Below are positions 1-7,615 of a stretch of 64,000 nucleotides of DNA, in pieces. The translations under genes were made by a program, and so were the position numbers. The DNA lies in NCBI RefSeq assembly GCF_010993985.1, contig NZ_WINH01000022.1, positions 1-64,000 of the forward strand. Reading direction: 5' to 3'. Each line of letters opens with the position of its first letter. Within the stretch, counting starts at the first letter, position 1. Source of the stretch: Paraferrimonas sp. SM1919 (GTDB lineage Bacteria; Pseudomonadota; Gammaproteobacteria; Enterobacterales; Shewanellaceae). The notes below the pieces were generated by a model that did not search any database, was not told the origin of the DNA, and saw only the letters and a list, made by a program, of their open reading frames with translations.

Positions 1-66
1 TAATAGAGGCTGAAATCTAATTAGTGTTGGAGAAGAAAGAGATCTTTTTATTGACAAGGGGAGTCA

Positions 67-169
67 TACCAACGCCCGCATAAAGGGCTGATAATAGTTT
101 GTTAAAATATGAAGCGGAGCGAAACCGAGCAGACTCTTAGCTGCCCCGTTCTTAAGGCGCTTGTTAGGT
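67..169 (-). mobile_element. attC-like integron recombination site
   Basis: Read on the minus strand, the site opens with ACCTAACAAGCGCC (R'' and L'' boxes) and closes with GCGGGCGTTGG (L' and R' boxes), about 103 bp apart. The two ends are imperfect inverted repeats, as in the Vibrio VCR class of attC sites, whose termini it resembles closely. The TAA stop of the adjacent minus-strand gene lies inside the R'' box, a usual arrangement in gene cassettes. The closing core GTTGGTA departs from the GTTRRRY consensus at its last two positions. No integrase gene is visible. Confidence 0.72.
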
Positions 170-679
170 CTTGATTTTAAAACCTTTTAGTAAATCCTTT
201 GTATAGTTAACAGACTTTTTATAAGACTGGCACCAATAATCATGAATAGAAAAAGTAACAAGTTTATTCCCCATTCGAAAGTGCTGTGTATAAATTCGAA
301 AGCTGTTCTTTTTGTCATATGCATCAAGAACAAAAGATTGGATATTTGAATCCAAATCTACTGTTTCTTGCATGTATTTAAAATCATTCTCTGGATCTGA
401 ATGTTTGGAGTTTTTAACTATTTCGATATCCCTTTGTGCCCAGCCACTGATAGGAGTATCAACATTGTATGTGGATACATAAATCGAAAATACCTCATCC
501 GCTGAATCGACTCTAACCCCGCCTTCGATAGCTTCAGGCTTCCATGATTCTGGTAAAGTTAAAACCCAAGTATCAGTAGACAATTCTATATGTTTTGATT
601 CTGGTTCCACGTCAGCTCCATTAACGTTTAAGATTTGAAAAAAGAGTAAAATTGAAATTATTTTTATAATCAATTGCAT
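164..679 (-). CDS. Predicted secreted hypothetical protein, likely integron cassette gene
   Basis: This 171-residue protein begins with a short basic end and a hydrophobic stretch (about residues 3-20, IIKIISILLFFQILNVNGA) that looks like a cleavable signal peptide, so a periplasmic or secreted product is expected. The rest is hydrophilic with few distinctive motifs, and I do not recognise a family. Its stop codon overlaps the attC-like site on its 3' side. A core-like heptamer, ACCTAAC on the plus strand at 696-702, lies just upstream of its start. The gene thus sits in a unit of about 630 bp bounded by recombination cores. Promoterless expression from elsewhere is possible but not shown. 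Confidence 0.7.
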   Translation of the reverse strand: MQLIIKIISILLFFQILNVNGADVEPESKHIELSTDTWVLTLPESWKPEAIEGGVRVDSADEVFSIYVSTYNVDTPISGWAQRDIEIVKNSKHSDPENDFKYMQETVDLDSNIQSFVLDAYDKKNSFRIYTQHFRMGNKLVTFSIHDYWCQSYKKSVNYTKDLLKGFKIKT

Positions 680-705
680 GAGAAATACTCTAGAGACCTA
701 ACAGC

Positions 706-837
706 TTATTAAGCGGAAGCTCGATAATCTTCCGCTCAAAATTTAACTTACAAATAATATGTCACGTTAACTTGTTGAAATAAAGTGCAATTTATTCTCA
801 TTTTTAAGAAAAACTGAAAATCACGTTCGGCAAAAAC
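706..837. repeat. 132-bp diverged repeat, copy A
   Basis: Copy A matches copy B at 1813-1944 over 132 aligned bases with no net gap, about 98 identities by hand count. Best-conserved blocks are TTATTAAGCGGAA at the left end, AAAATTTAACT, TAATATGTCAC and TCGGCAAAAAC at the right end. Copy A also holds a perfect hairpin, AGCGGAAG and CTTCCGCT, that B has lost. It lies directly upstream of a minus-strand gene, as B does. It may be a diverged attC-like element or another dispersed intergenic repeat. Confidence 0.7.
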
Positions 838-845
838 GAGACCAT

Positions 846-868
846 GGATGTAGGGTTTCCCTACATCC
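846..868. repeat. Perfect 10-bp inverted repeat (hairpin)
   Basis: GGATGTAGGG and CCCTACATCC are separated by only TTT. Neither side has a clear T-run, so a rho-independent terminator is not obvious. It sits next to copy A of the 132-bp repeat in a gene-free stretch (680-1234) that otherwise shows only another hairpin and a 14-mer repeat. Confidence 0.6.
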
Positions 869-885
869 CTTGGCTACTTTTAAGT

Positions 886-899
886 TAATCAATAACTTA
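886..899. repeat. 14-mer TAATCAATAACTTA, copy 1 (IHF-like)
   Basis: The identical 14-mer recurs at 3258-3271 and 6250-6263. It contains AATCAATAACTTA, a full match to the E. coli IHF consensus WATCAANNNNTTR. All three copies are in intergenic or gene-start positions of the accessory region. Confidence 0.5.
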
Positions 900-1057
900 G
901 TTAAATTTTGGAAGATTATCGAGCCTTCAAAGGGCTAATTTTGGCTCTGTTTGTCACCCAATAATAAGGGAAATAGTTATACCTGTATAAATACCGACCT
1001 GTTCCCAATATGCTTCTAACTCATCCCTCGAAGGGCGAAGCCCGCTCTCGTCACTCG

Positions 1058-1085
1058 TAACTCGGAAAGGGGCATTTCCGAGTTA
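1058..1085. repeat. Perfect 11-bp inverted repeat (hairpin)
   Basis: TAACTCGGAAA and TTTCCGAGTTA flank a 6-base loop. It lies 150 bp beyond the 3' end of the CbrC-like gene on the minus strand. No T-run follows on either strand, so a function as terminator is uncertain. It could be the core of a small palindromic element. Confidence 0.55.
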
Positions 1086-1234
1086 GCCAGCCTAGCTAAG
1101 ATATGGATAAAAGTGAGTTTCACTTCGGATAGTAACGCCACAATATGCAGCTAAAGATAATTCGTTATAATGTTGACGGAAGTGAGAAGCAACCAACCGT
1201 ATTATGTCAATTTGAATACCTTGATTGCCTTCTT

Positions 1235-1789
1235 TTAATCGAAATCAGAATAACCACCTAATTCACCACAATGATTGCATTTAAATATGTATGCAACAGG
1301 AGAACCATTAGCGTCTAAAGCATTAAAGTAATCTTCCCAATCTTCTTCACTTATTTTATATGTATTAATAGTTTCTAACTTTAGCTGCTCAATTAAAGAA
1401 GGACCAAATTCATTTATTTCCTTCGCACCGGCTAATCCGATGAAAGAAGCCGCGTCGTTACAATGAGTCCACCACTTATGTTCTTGCCAACCGCTAAAGC
1501 CTGGTGTACGAAAAGCTATTTCTTCTTTGACCGCTGAGGAAACTTCTGACCATGACCCATAATCACCAACAGCATCATGATCTGTAAATTCAGCATCAAA
1601 TTTTTTATGTGCTTCGCCATTGGCTATACACCATGGACAAATCGAATCTTCTAAGTCTTCCTCAGAATATGGAAGTCCTGTGTAAATAAAACCAGTACTC
1701 TTACCGCAACATTGACAAACGCAATCTGACTCTTCAACAGAACCTGTAACAAGTGGTTCTGGGTGATATTTAAATTTTGGAAGTTCCAT
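1235..1789 (-). CDS. CbrC family (UPF0167) protein
   Basis: The 184-residue protein has the pattern of the CbrC/UPF0167 family: an N-terminal FKYHPEP motif, a CVCQCC cluster near residues 24-28, CPWC near residue 52, and a C-terminal CNHCG. These could form two zinc-binding sites. E. coli CbrC is linked to colicin E2 tolerance, but the biochemical role of the family is unknown, so no function is asserted here. The start ATG is preceded by GAGAG, and the upstream sequence parallels that of the 164-679 gene because both follow a copy of the 132-bp repeat. Such genes are common cargo in accessory regions. Confidence 0.75.
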   Translation of the reverse strand: MELPKFKYHPEPLVTGSVEESDCVCQCCGKSTGFIYTGLPYSEEDLEDSICPWCIANGEAHKKFDAEFTDHDAVGDYGSWSEVSSAVKEEIAFRTPGFSGWQEHKWWTHCNDAASFIGLAGAKEINEFGPSLIEQLKLETINTYKISEEDWEDYFNALDANGSPVAYIFKCNHCGELGGYSDFD

Positions 1790-1812
1790 ATACTCTCGAG
1801 ATAATTGACATT

Positions 1813-1944
1813 TTATTAAGCGGAAACCAAATCAACTCCCACATAAAATTTAACTAACAATTAATATGTCACTTTAACCTATTAAAATAAATCATAAATT
1901 TCTCTAAGGAACCAGAAAAACTGCACATCACTATCGGCAAAAAC
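1813..1944. repeat. 132-bp diverged repeat, copy B
   Basis: This is the second copy of the element described at 706-837, of equal length and about 74% identical. It precedes the CbrC-family gene in the same orientation and spacing as copy A precedes the 164-679 gene. The stretch between the CbrC-like gene and the DUF3592-like gene holds little else. Confidence 0.7.
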
Positions 1945-1995
1945 TGGCCTGCTATAGCTGCTACTACAACAGATTATTTTTATGATTATGAATAT

Positions 1996-2448
1996 CTATA
2001 TTGGCGCACGGATATTGCGTACTCTTAAAACATATATTCCTAACGATCCCAGCCAAGATATCACTGAAAATAGACCTGCAAACGCTGTGAGGCCATATAA
2101 AGTAAAAAAATTAAACAGCATAGGTTTAGAATTTTTTGAGTCGATAAGGACATCAACTTCATCTCCTTTAAAATAACTTTGTTCACTTGAAGATAGGCTG
2201 GATACAAATGTTTTTGTATTTACCCCATCATACAAATATTCAATCTCAGGAGCGTAAAAACCTCTAGAAGTTACTTGAGAATCAATAACAACCCCTTTGG
2301 TAAGGGTAGATAAAGATAACTTTTCCTGCGCTTGTAAAAATAGATATATAGCGAGAATGCCGCTGATACATGCAAATAATATTGCGATAAACAAGTGCAC
2401 CTTTGGTCGTGGTGAGTATCCAAATAAAAAGTAAACATTAAATTTCAT
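1996..2448 (-). CDS. DUF3592-like two-helix membrane protein
   Basis: I place the start at the ATG of MKFNVYF because AAGAGGG lies 8 bases upstream of it; a longer reading to 2478 lacks this. The 150-residue protein has a membrane helix near its N-terminus (IAILFACISGILAIYLFL), a central extracytoplasmic beta-rich section with GVVIDSQV and an APEIEYLYDG segment, a KGDEVDVLIDSKNSKP segment, then a second helix. That order (helix, G-V-V, P-x-v-x-Y-x-y-x-G, D-x-x-x-P, helix) is typical of DUF3592 proteins. Function is unknown. Confidence 0.65.
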   Translation of the reverse strand: MKFNVYFLFGYSPRPKVHLFIAILFACISGILAIYLFLQAQEKLSLSTLTKGVVIDSQVTSRGFYAPEIEYLYDGVNTKTFVSSLSSSEQSYFKGDEVDVLIDSKNSKPMLFNFFTLYGLTAFAGLFSVISWLGSLGIYVLRVRNIRAPI

Positions 2449-2518
2449 GAGCTTAACCCTCTTAACAATACAAGCCATACACTAGGCAAATAAAGCGCTG
2501 TGCACCCTTTCATTAATC

Positions 2519-3145
2519 TTATTTTAATTTTGTTTTTAAGAAGTTAGACATGTAGTAGAGCTTTTCACTACTTAACCCCCAACCGAAATTTATTCTCTTT
2601 TGGCCCTCTAAAGAGATGTGTTTGTGTTGCCCTAATTCATTCTCAGTAACTTTATCTATCTTTTTCCAATCAAATCTTCTATACCACCCGAGCGAGCCTA
2701 TACCAATAAAAATCACGGCCTCGTCATTTTCATATGAAACAGCAGTGCGACCAAATAAGCTCATCATAGTGATAGTTATTAATACAATACTACCAACGAT
2801 GAAAGGGAGTCCGAAAAGTGATTGTGCTAAGTCAAATTCACCATTGAATAATTGAGTTCCATAAATGCCTGACAACGAACCTCCAGCCCACACGAGGGTA
2901 AAAGGCACTAGAAAAAGCGCTTTTAAGCTACGGTTTGATGCTTCAATAGACCATTTATAGCCATCGTCTGAGACTTCAATACCTTCACCAGCTTGTGTCG
3001 TGCTAAAACTCCTGCTTGGTTTGGCTGCCAATAAGGAAGATAGGCTAGTAACTCGGTTACAGCTTTGGCAGTATGCTGTATCTTTGGCAACGTTAATATG
3101 TTCAGAATCTAAACCTCTTTTACAAATTGAACAATGTACTTCCAT
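2519..3145 (-). CDS. Zinc-ribbon membrane protein, hypothetical
   Basis: The 208-residue protein opens with two CxxC pairs (CSIC near residue 5, CQSC near residue 26), giving a treble-clef or zinc-ribbon-like head. A linker follows, then two membrane helices around residues 76-93 and 112-130. The C-terminal cytoplasmic part resembles a PH-like or DUF-type membrane-associated fold (GIGSLGWYRRFDWKKIDKV). I do not recognise a named family. An AAGGAAG motif precedes the start. It lies 40 bp upstream of the DUF3592-like gene on the same strand, so the two may be cotranscribed. Confidence 0.65.
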   Translation of the reverse strand: MEVHCSICKRGLDSEHINVAKDTAYCQSCNRVTSLSSLLAAKPSRSFSTTQAGEGIEVSDDGYKWSIEASNRSLKALFLVPFTLVWAGGSLSGIYGTQLFNGEFDLAQSLFGLPFIVGSIVLITITMMSLFGRTAVSYENDEAVIFIGIGSLGWYRRFDWKKIDKVTENELGQHKHISLEGQKRINFGWGLSSEKLYYMSNFLKTKLK

Positions 3146-3257
3146 TTTTAGTAAACTTCCTTAGTCATTTAAAGCCTTTATAAATAGCCGCATTGCAGCG
3201 ACAGAAGGCTTTATTGTTGTTCGCTGTAAACAGGCGTAAAACCACGCCATTCGATAT

Positions 3258-3271
3258 TAATCAATAACTTA
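3258..3271. repeat. 14-mer TAATCAATAACTTA, copy 2 (IHF-like)
   Basis: This is identical to the copies at 886-899 and 6250-6263. It lies in the 740-bp gene-free stretch upstream of the zinc-ribbon gene. Confidence 0.5.
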
Positions 3272-3358
3272 GCAAAAACTATATCCGAAAGTAAATGTCA
3301 ATAATTGAAAATAACTTTCCTTCAAAGAACTGTAATCAATAGGTCAGAGTAAGCATAG

Positions 3359-3502
3359 CTATACCAAGTCTTTGCAGATGGCTTCTGGGGTTGGGGTTAT
3401 TGTGATGGTGAAGCGTTTGTGGATTTGGTGGTTGCTGATGTAGCCGCAGCTGGCGTTGAGGGTGGTGCCGTTGCGAGTGTTGATTTGATAATGGCAGCTT
3501 CA
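3359..3502 (-). pseudogene. 3' relic of a paralogue of the 6305-6679 gene
   Basis: Minus-strand translation gives about 45 residues ending at a TAG (3359-3361). They include RNGTTLNASCGYISNHQIHK, which aligns with SNGTTLTASCGNISNNQINK at the C-terminus of the intact protein at 6305-6679. The reading frame is closed by a TGA just upstream, so no start or N-terminal signal anchor remains. This is a truncated duplicate, presumably left by a rearrangement around the GH89 gene that now separates the two copies. Confidence 0.75.
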
Positions 3503-3885
3503 ACACTTTCCCCGCTGAGTCACCATTAGGGAAGCCCTTGCACTTTTCTTAGAGTATGCAAATCGGCTTCTTGTTGATTCCTGCCTCTGGCAGTACTTAT
3601 TGGCATCCATGCCTAGCTTATTGGTGAACCACACCCCGCGCCACTAACCACTGCAATCAAGTTAAAGACAAATCGTGGGCACAGTACCTATCAGTTAAGC
3701 TGTTTGAATAAATTTAGAACGATTAACGCTCAAAATCCAAGTGCAGGATCAGGCTAAAGTCTTAATGATTATCTGGTCTGAGCATTCGATATCATCAAGT
3801 CTTTGCCGCTGCTTTTTTATATTGCAACCGCCAATTTACAACAATCGCGCCGAACAGTACCGTTTGCAATTACCCATATTATGGG
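3503..3885. other. Gene-free stretch, no recognised feature
   Basis: No convincing coding frame is present on either strand. The sequence has short palindromes (GGCAT and ATGCC two bases apart; CTGCC and GGCAG three apart) and a texture suggesting decayed mobile or coding DNA, but I could not match it to a known insertion sequence. It ends at the stop codon of the GH89 gene. Confidence 0.4.
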
Positions 3886-6246
3886 TTAATCACCCATATC
3901 CACGACCACTTGTTGTGGCGATACTGCCTCAGATAGTGGTGCTAAGCCCTTAGCAGGAATCGACATTAGATCATCGTAGTACTTTTCAAGTAGTGCTTTG
4001 GCGATGGTCACCGTATCCCCTACCGGCTTGCTGCTAAATTGAGGTGGATTAGCGGCAAATTCAAACTCAAAATCGGCGATTTTGCTGGTAAGTGCATCAC
4101 TTCTCATGTCGGCACGGCCCCACACGGTTGGTTGGCTATCCTGATACCACTGGCCTGTCTCAAAGGTTTCGTTTAAGCCATCAAAGAAGATTTGCCAACG
4201 CTTTTTATAAAAACCATCAACCAGACCTGCCCACTCACGCCATGCGTAATCATAAAGAACCGTGTAAGGTTGTTCGCCCTTGATGGTATCGGCGCCCCAA
4301 ACGGTAATCAGTGCAGCAGCTTGACTGCGCATATAAGCACGCTCTTCATCCGAAGTGCCCCACGCCTGGGCATCCGCGAGCCATTTTCCAAGTAAGATCT
4401 TCTCTTCGGTGGCCAGTAGCGAGTCAATATCCTCCAAAAGGTTAATAAACTTCTTCTGGGCAAGGTTAAAGCGAGCTTTATCACGGGCAAGGTAAGCTAA
4501 GCTCACATTGCGCTGATACACCGCCGCAAGGTTGGCTAAGTTTTGGCGACCTAAGTCGACCACATCAAAACGGTATCCCGCCACATCGGACAGCGCCTCA
4601 CCCTCTTCTAATAACAGTGCCCACGCTTTAGTGATAAGTGTACTGTCGTAATAGAAATCGAGATTTCGGTTAGGGCCTGACTTCACCGCATTAATCGCTG
4701 GACGCGCGGCTACCATCGAACTGTAGCCATAGCCACCTTTACTGTAGGGGCCTTCAATCAGGTATTGCCACGCCTTGGTGAGTGATTCACTGTTTTTGCG
4801 ATAGCGCTGGCTAATGTAGCCTGCTATCCAACTGTCCAGATCCACTTCTACCGCTTGCCAGTTCATGGCTAATGCTAGGTGGTGGTTGACTGGGTTAGCC
4901 CCCATGCCCTCCATCCACATGCCCGTGCCAACGACGTTGTCGGATACTTTTTTCGCCTGTAAAAAAGTGTTGCTTGCTAGGTGCTCTAGGTCACCATGCA
5001 TATGGGTACGACCACCGAAATTGTTGAGCTGGCCAACGGTAAAGGCGATGCCTAAATCTTTGGCGCCAGGAATGTTATGACGCTTGCTGCCATTTTGCCA
5101 ACGGCTGCCGTTTAGGTTCATGATCATCATCTTGTCGTTGTCGACGCCATCAAGCAGCGCACGACGTAATGACCAATCCTGCATGACCCAAATGGCGTCT
5201 TCCTGAACCGAGGTTAATAAGTTGGCAATGCTTTGACCTACTTTCAAAAGGTATTCGTCACCTTCAACCGGTGGCTTACCCTCATGGAACGGGTCGGTCA
5301 TGAAATAACGGCTGGCACCAATACGTTTAATTTGATTTTCAAGGTAGATTTTACCCACTTTAGCAAACAGTGGATCCGTCGGGTCGAGCTGCGCTGCGCC
5401 ATCAAATGTGTTACGTGCCCAGCCTTTTTTAAGGTCGATGCGAGCCTCGGGGAATGCCTCTTTAAATACCCGCGGCACATGACCAGAGAAGCCATTGACG
5501 ATGGGGGTCATGCCTAGGGCTAGTTGACGATCCATGATCTGCTTAGCCAGTTTCTCATGGCTATCAATCCAGCTTTTTGGTAGTGGACCGCCAGTACCTT
5601 CAAGGTTGCTCATCCACTGCCAGTTTAAGTAAACCGGCGAAGATAAAAATTCACGCGCCTGCAGATCAGATAGGCCTAAGTCGATCATGGTGTGGTACCA
5701 CACCGCCTCTACACCCACGATCGAAAGCGGCATGTTCACGCCATTCATGGCCAGAAAATCGATGGTGCGTTGCCATTCGGCCCAATCCCACCAGCTGGCG
5801 GTATAGTTAAAGGTACAGTAATTAAAAAAGTGTCGATATTGACGCTGGTTCACATTGCGAATCACCCCTTCAAAGCTGGGTAACTCCTTCGGTAGGTTCA
5901 TCTGTTCACCCCATAGGGAGTAGTGAACCCCTACCACTTCGGCTAAGTAGTGGTTATAAGCGCTGGCTAAGCTAACGCCATTGTTACCACGCAGAATAAT
6001 CTGTCCTGTTTTCCACTCTAATTCATAGACATCTTTTTTTCCCTCAGCCGAGATCTCTTCAAGGATAAATTGCCCAGCAATGGACGGGGTTACCCTGTTG
6101 ATGAGCGCTGCAGCAGCTAAAGTTGCGTCAGTATGGTTAGCTTGGCTAAGTGGTTTGCTGCAGCCAAATAGCGCTACAGACAGGGCAAGCACTGTTATGA
6201 GTTTATTAGTTATTGAAATCATTTTTATTGAAACCATATTAGCCAT
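3886..6246 (-). CDS. GH89 alpha-N-acetylglucosaminidase lipoprotein (NAGLU-like)
   Basis: This 786-residue protein resembles human NAGLU and bacterial GH89 enzymes, which remove terminal alpha-N-acetylglucosamine from glycans such as heparan sulfate ends or mucin. A lipoprotein signal ends at LFGC, making Cys29 the lipidation site. After the N-terminal domain come the catalytic-barrel signatures SWWDWAEWQRTIDFLAMNG (about 151-169), YFMTDPFHEG with Glu322, and GTGMWMEG with Glu446. These two glutamates correspond to the catalytic pair in the family. The helical C-terminal domain is complete. No Shine-Dalgarno clearly decides between the three clustered Met starts. No glycan-transport or sulfatase genes lie nearby, so its substrate is open. 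Acquisition by transfer is an inference from context. Confidence 0.9.
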   Translation of the reverse strand: MANMVSIKMISITNKLITVLALSVALFGCSKPLSQANHTDATLAAAALINRVTPSIAGQFILEEISAEGKKDVYELEWKTGQIILRGNNGVSLASAYNHYLAEVVGVHYSLWGEQMNLPKELPSFEGVIRNVNQRQYRHFFNYCTFNYTASWWDWAEWQRTIDFLAMNGVNMPLSIVGVEAVWYHTMIDLGLSDLQAREFLSSPVYLNWQWMSNLEGTGGPLPKSWIDSHEKLAKQIMDRQLALGMTPIVNGFSGHVPRVFKEAFPEARIDLKKGWARNTFDGAAQLDPTDPLFAKVGKIYLENQIKRIGASRYFMTDPFHEGKPPVEGDEYLLKVGQSIANLLTSVQEDAIWVMQDWSLRRALLDGVDNDKMMIMNLNGSRWQNGSKRHNIPGAKDLGIAFTVGQLNNFGGRTHMHGDLEHLASNTFLQAKKVSDNVVGTGMWMEGMGANPVNHHLALAMNWQAVEVDLDSWIAGYISQRYRKNSESLTKAWQYLIEGPYSKGGYGYSSMVAARPAINAVKSGPNRNLDFYYDSTLITKAWALLLEEGEALSDVAGYRFDVVDLGRQNLANLAAVYQRNVSLAYLARDKARFNLAQKKFINLLEDIDSLLATEEKILLGKWLADAQAWGTSDEERAYMRSQAAALITVWGADTIKGEQPYTVLYDYAWREWAGLVDGFYKKRWQIFFDGLNETFETGQWYQDSQPTVWGRADMRSDALTSKIADFEFEFAANPPQFSSKPVGDTVTIAKALLEKYYDDLMSIPAKGLAPLSEAVSPQQVVVDMGD

Positions 6247-6249
6247 TAC

Positions 6250-6263
6250 TAATCAATAACTTA
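6250..6263. repeat. 14-mer TAATCAATAACTTA, copy 3 (IHF-like)
   Basis: This is the third identical copy. It lies just upstream of the start of the GH89 gene, where IHF-type bending could affect its promoter if the site is real. Confidence 0.45.
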
Positions 6264-6304
6264 TCAACTGTTTAAGTTAATAGTAAAGAGCCTCTACTAC
6301 TGAA

Positions 6305-6679
6305 TTAAATACTTTCACTACAAATAATATGTGAACCTTTTTTTACTTTAATAAGCATACGTTTGTTAATTTGGTTATTGCTGATGTTGCCGCAGCTGGC
6401 GGTGAGGGTGGTGCCGTTACTAAGGGTGATGTGGTAGCGGTAACTGCCGTCGGGTTGTGCTAGTTGGTAGTGGATGGTGTTGCTTGCGCCAGTGGGTATC
6501 GCACCAAAGTCTAAGGTGCTGTTTGCTAGCAGTACCTTGGCGGATGCAATACTCTGCCCTGAATCATTATGAATCGTCACACTCGGCATGATGAAAAAAG
6601 CCAAGTGATACAAACCAAGAAGCAATAGTGATACCACCACTAATATTTTTAATGCTGATTGCATCAGATTAAACCGCAT
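6305..6679 (-). CDS. Small hypothetical protein with N-terminal membrane anchor
   Basis: The 124-residue protein has one strong hydrophobic segment (ALKILVVVSLLLLGLYHLAFF, about residues 9-29). An extracytoplasmic beta-rich domain follows, containing SVTIHNDSGQSI and ASCGN, with a late second cysteine (IICSESI) that could pair with the first. I do not recognise the family. The C-terminal third is duplicated as a relic at 3359-3502. I use the ATG at 6677-6679 instead of the TTG one codon upstream. It is immediately upstream of the GH89 gene on the same strand, separated by 58 bp. Confidence 0.6.
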   Translation of the reverse strand: MRFNLMQSALKILVVVSLLLLGLYHLAFFIMPSVTIHNDSGQSIASAKVLLANSTLDFGAIPTGASNTIHYQLAQPDGSYRYHITLSNGTTLTASCGNISNNQINKRMLIKVKKGSHIICSESI

Positions 6680-7052
6680 CAACAGCTCGCCCTAACCATG
6701 ATTACTTACACATAAGTTGTGCCAGTTTGTGATTGTTTACAAATAGTAAAACGCCCGTTACTAACATAAAGTCGCTTGTCATAATTGCGCTAGGATCTAC
6801 CTCATACCTTTGGTTGAAAAGGATTAAAGCCGGAATCAACGACCAAATATTATTTATAATAAAATCAGAATGAGGGAATGCATCTTATCAAACACATTTT
6901 TTCCCAATAATCTCTTTGGCTTAATGAGTCATGAATGCATTGTTAGCAGATAAGTGATAACTTAATTGTTAGCCTCCTAAAAAGTGAGCCTTGGGAGTGC
7001 TTTTGGTTTTGTATTTCATCATTTTCAATCCACTTAATAAGAAAGCAAAATA
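6680..7052. other. Divergent intergenic region, no clear feature
   Basis: This AT-rich stretch separates the minus-strand anchored protein from the plus-strand mutarotase-like gene, so it should contain two divergent promoters. I see none with a strong match. AACGCCCGTTACTAAC and two GTTAGC motifs recall attC cores but do not form a convincing site. Confidence 0.35.
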
Positions 7053-7394
7053 ATGACTAAAAGAATCTGCCTTGCCTGTGATCTTAAAGATGACCCAAAA
7101 CTTATTGACAGCTATATCCGTTGGCATCAAACAGAAAATGTGTTCCCTGAGGTCACCCAATCGATTCGAGATGCAGGTATTGAAGATATGCAAATATTTC
7201 TAACTGGCAACCGCCTGTTTATGATCATAGAGGTTAACGCGCACTTTAATGCTCACCAAAAAGCGATTTCTGATGCAAACAACCCCAAAGTTCAAGAATG
7301 GGAAAACTTAATGTCTACTTTTCAGCAATATCTTCCTTGGGCGAAAGCAGGAGAAAAATGGGTTGAAATGAAAAACATATTTCACCTTACCTAA
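7053..7394 (+). CDS. L-rhamnose mutarotase family protein
   Basis: The 113-residue protein matches the RhaM-like mutarotase family (PF05336) in length and pattern. It has an N-terminal strand, YIRWHQTENVFPEV with His25 at the position of the conserved histidine, an IRDAGIEDMQIF segment, then a Trp-rich end (YLPWAKAGEKWVEM). Family members interconvert anomers of deoxy sugars such as L-rhamnose or L-fucose in the cytoplasm. No rhamnose or fucose catabolic genes are adjacent, so the sugar cannot be assigned. It is preceded by an A/G-rich AAGAAAG, a weak ribosome-binding site. Confidence 0.8.
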   Translation: MTKRICLACDLKDDPKLIDSYIRWHQTENVFPEVTQSIRDAGIEDMQIFLTGNRLFMIIEVNAHFNAHQKAISDANNPKVQEWENLMSTFQQYLPWAKAGEKWVEMKNIFHLT

Positions 7395-7615
7395 GCCATT
7401 TCTCACGACCAAACCAAGCAAGATTTAAAAACTAAGTTAAGGATATATCGACACAATTTATGGTTATGTCCGCTTGCAAATAGCAGCAAAGAGTGATGCG
7501 CTCTCATCGCTGCGGCAACAGATATATCTGACCGCATATGGCAATGACCGCGACTAGACATAATTTCCCCTGTTGATTTAAGCTACCCCTTAAACCAACA
7601 GGCAAGATATTGAAA

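Noticed and set aside
1982..2176. Plus-strand 64-codon frame opposite the DUF3592-like gene
   Set aside because: It has no ribosome-binding site or family similarity and is antisense to a better-supported gene.
3503..3740. Insertion-sequence remnant
   Set aside because: Palindromes and closed frames suggest decay, but no transposase motif or terminal repeats could be identified.
3741..3953. Plus-strand 70-codon frame running into the GH89 3' end
   Set aside because: It has no start signal and its composition resembles translated non-coding sequence.
6717..6976. Second attC site before the mutarotase-like gene
   Set aside because: GTTAGC and AACGCCCG motifs are present but do not pair into an attC-type inverted repeat of acceptable length.
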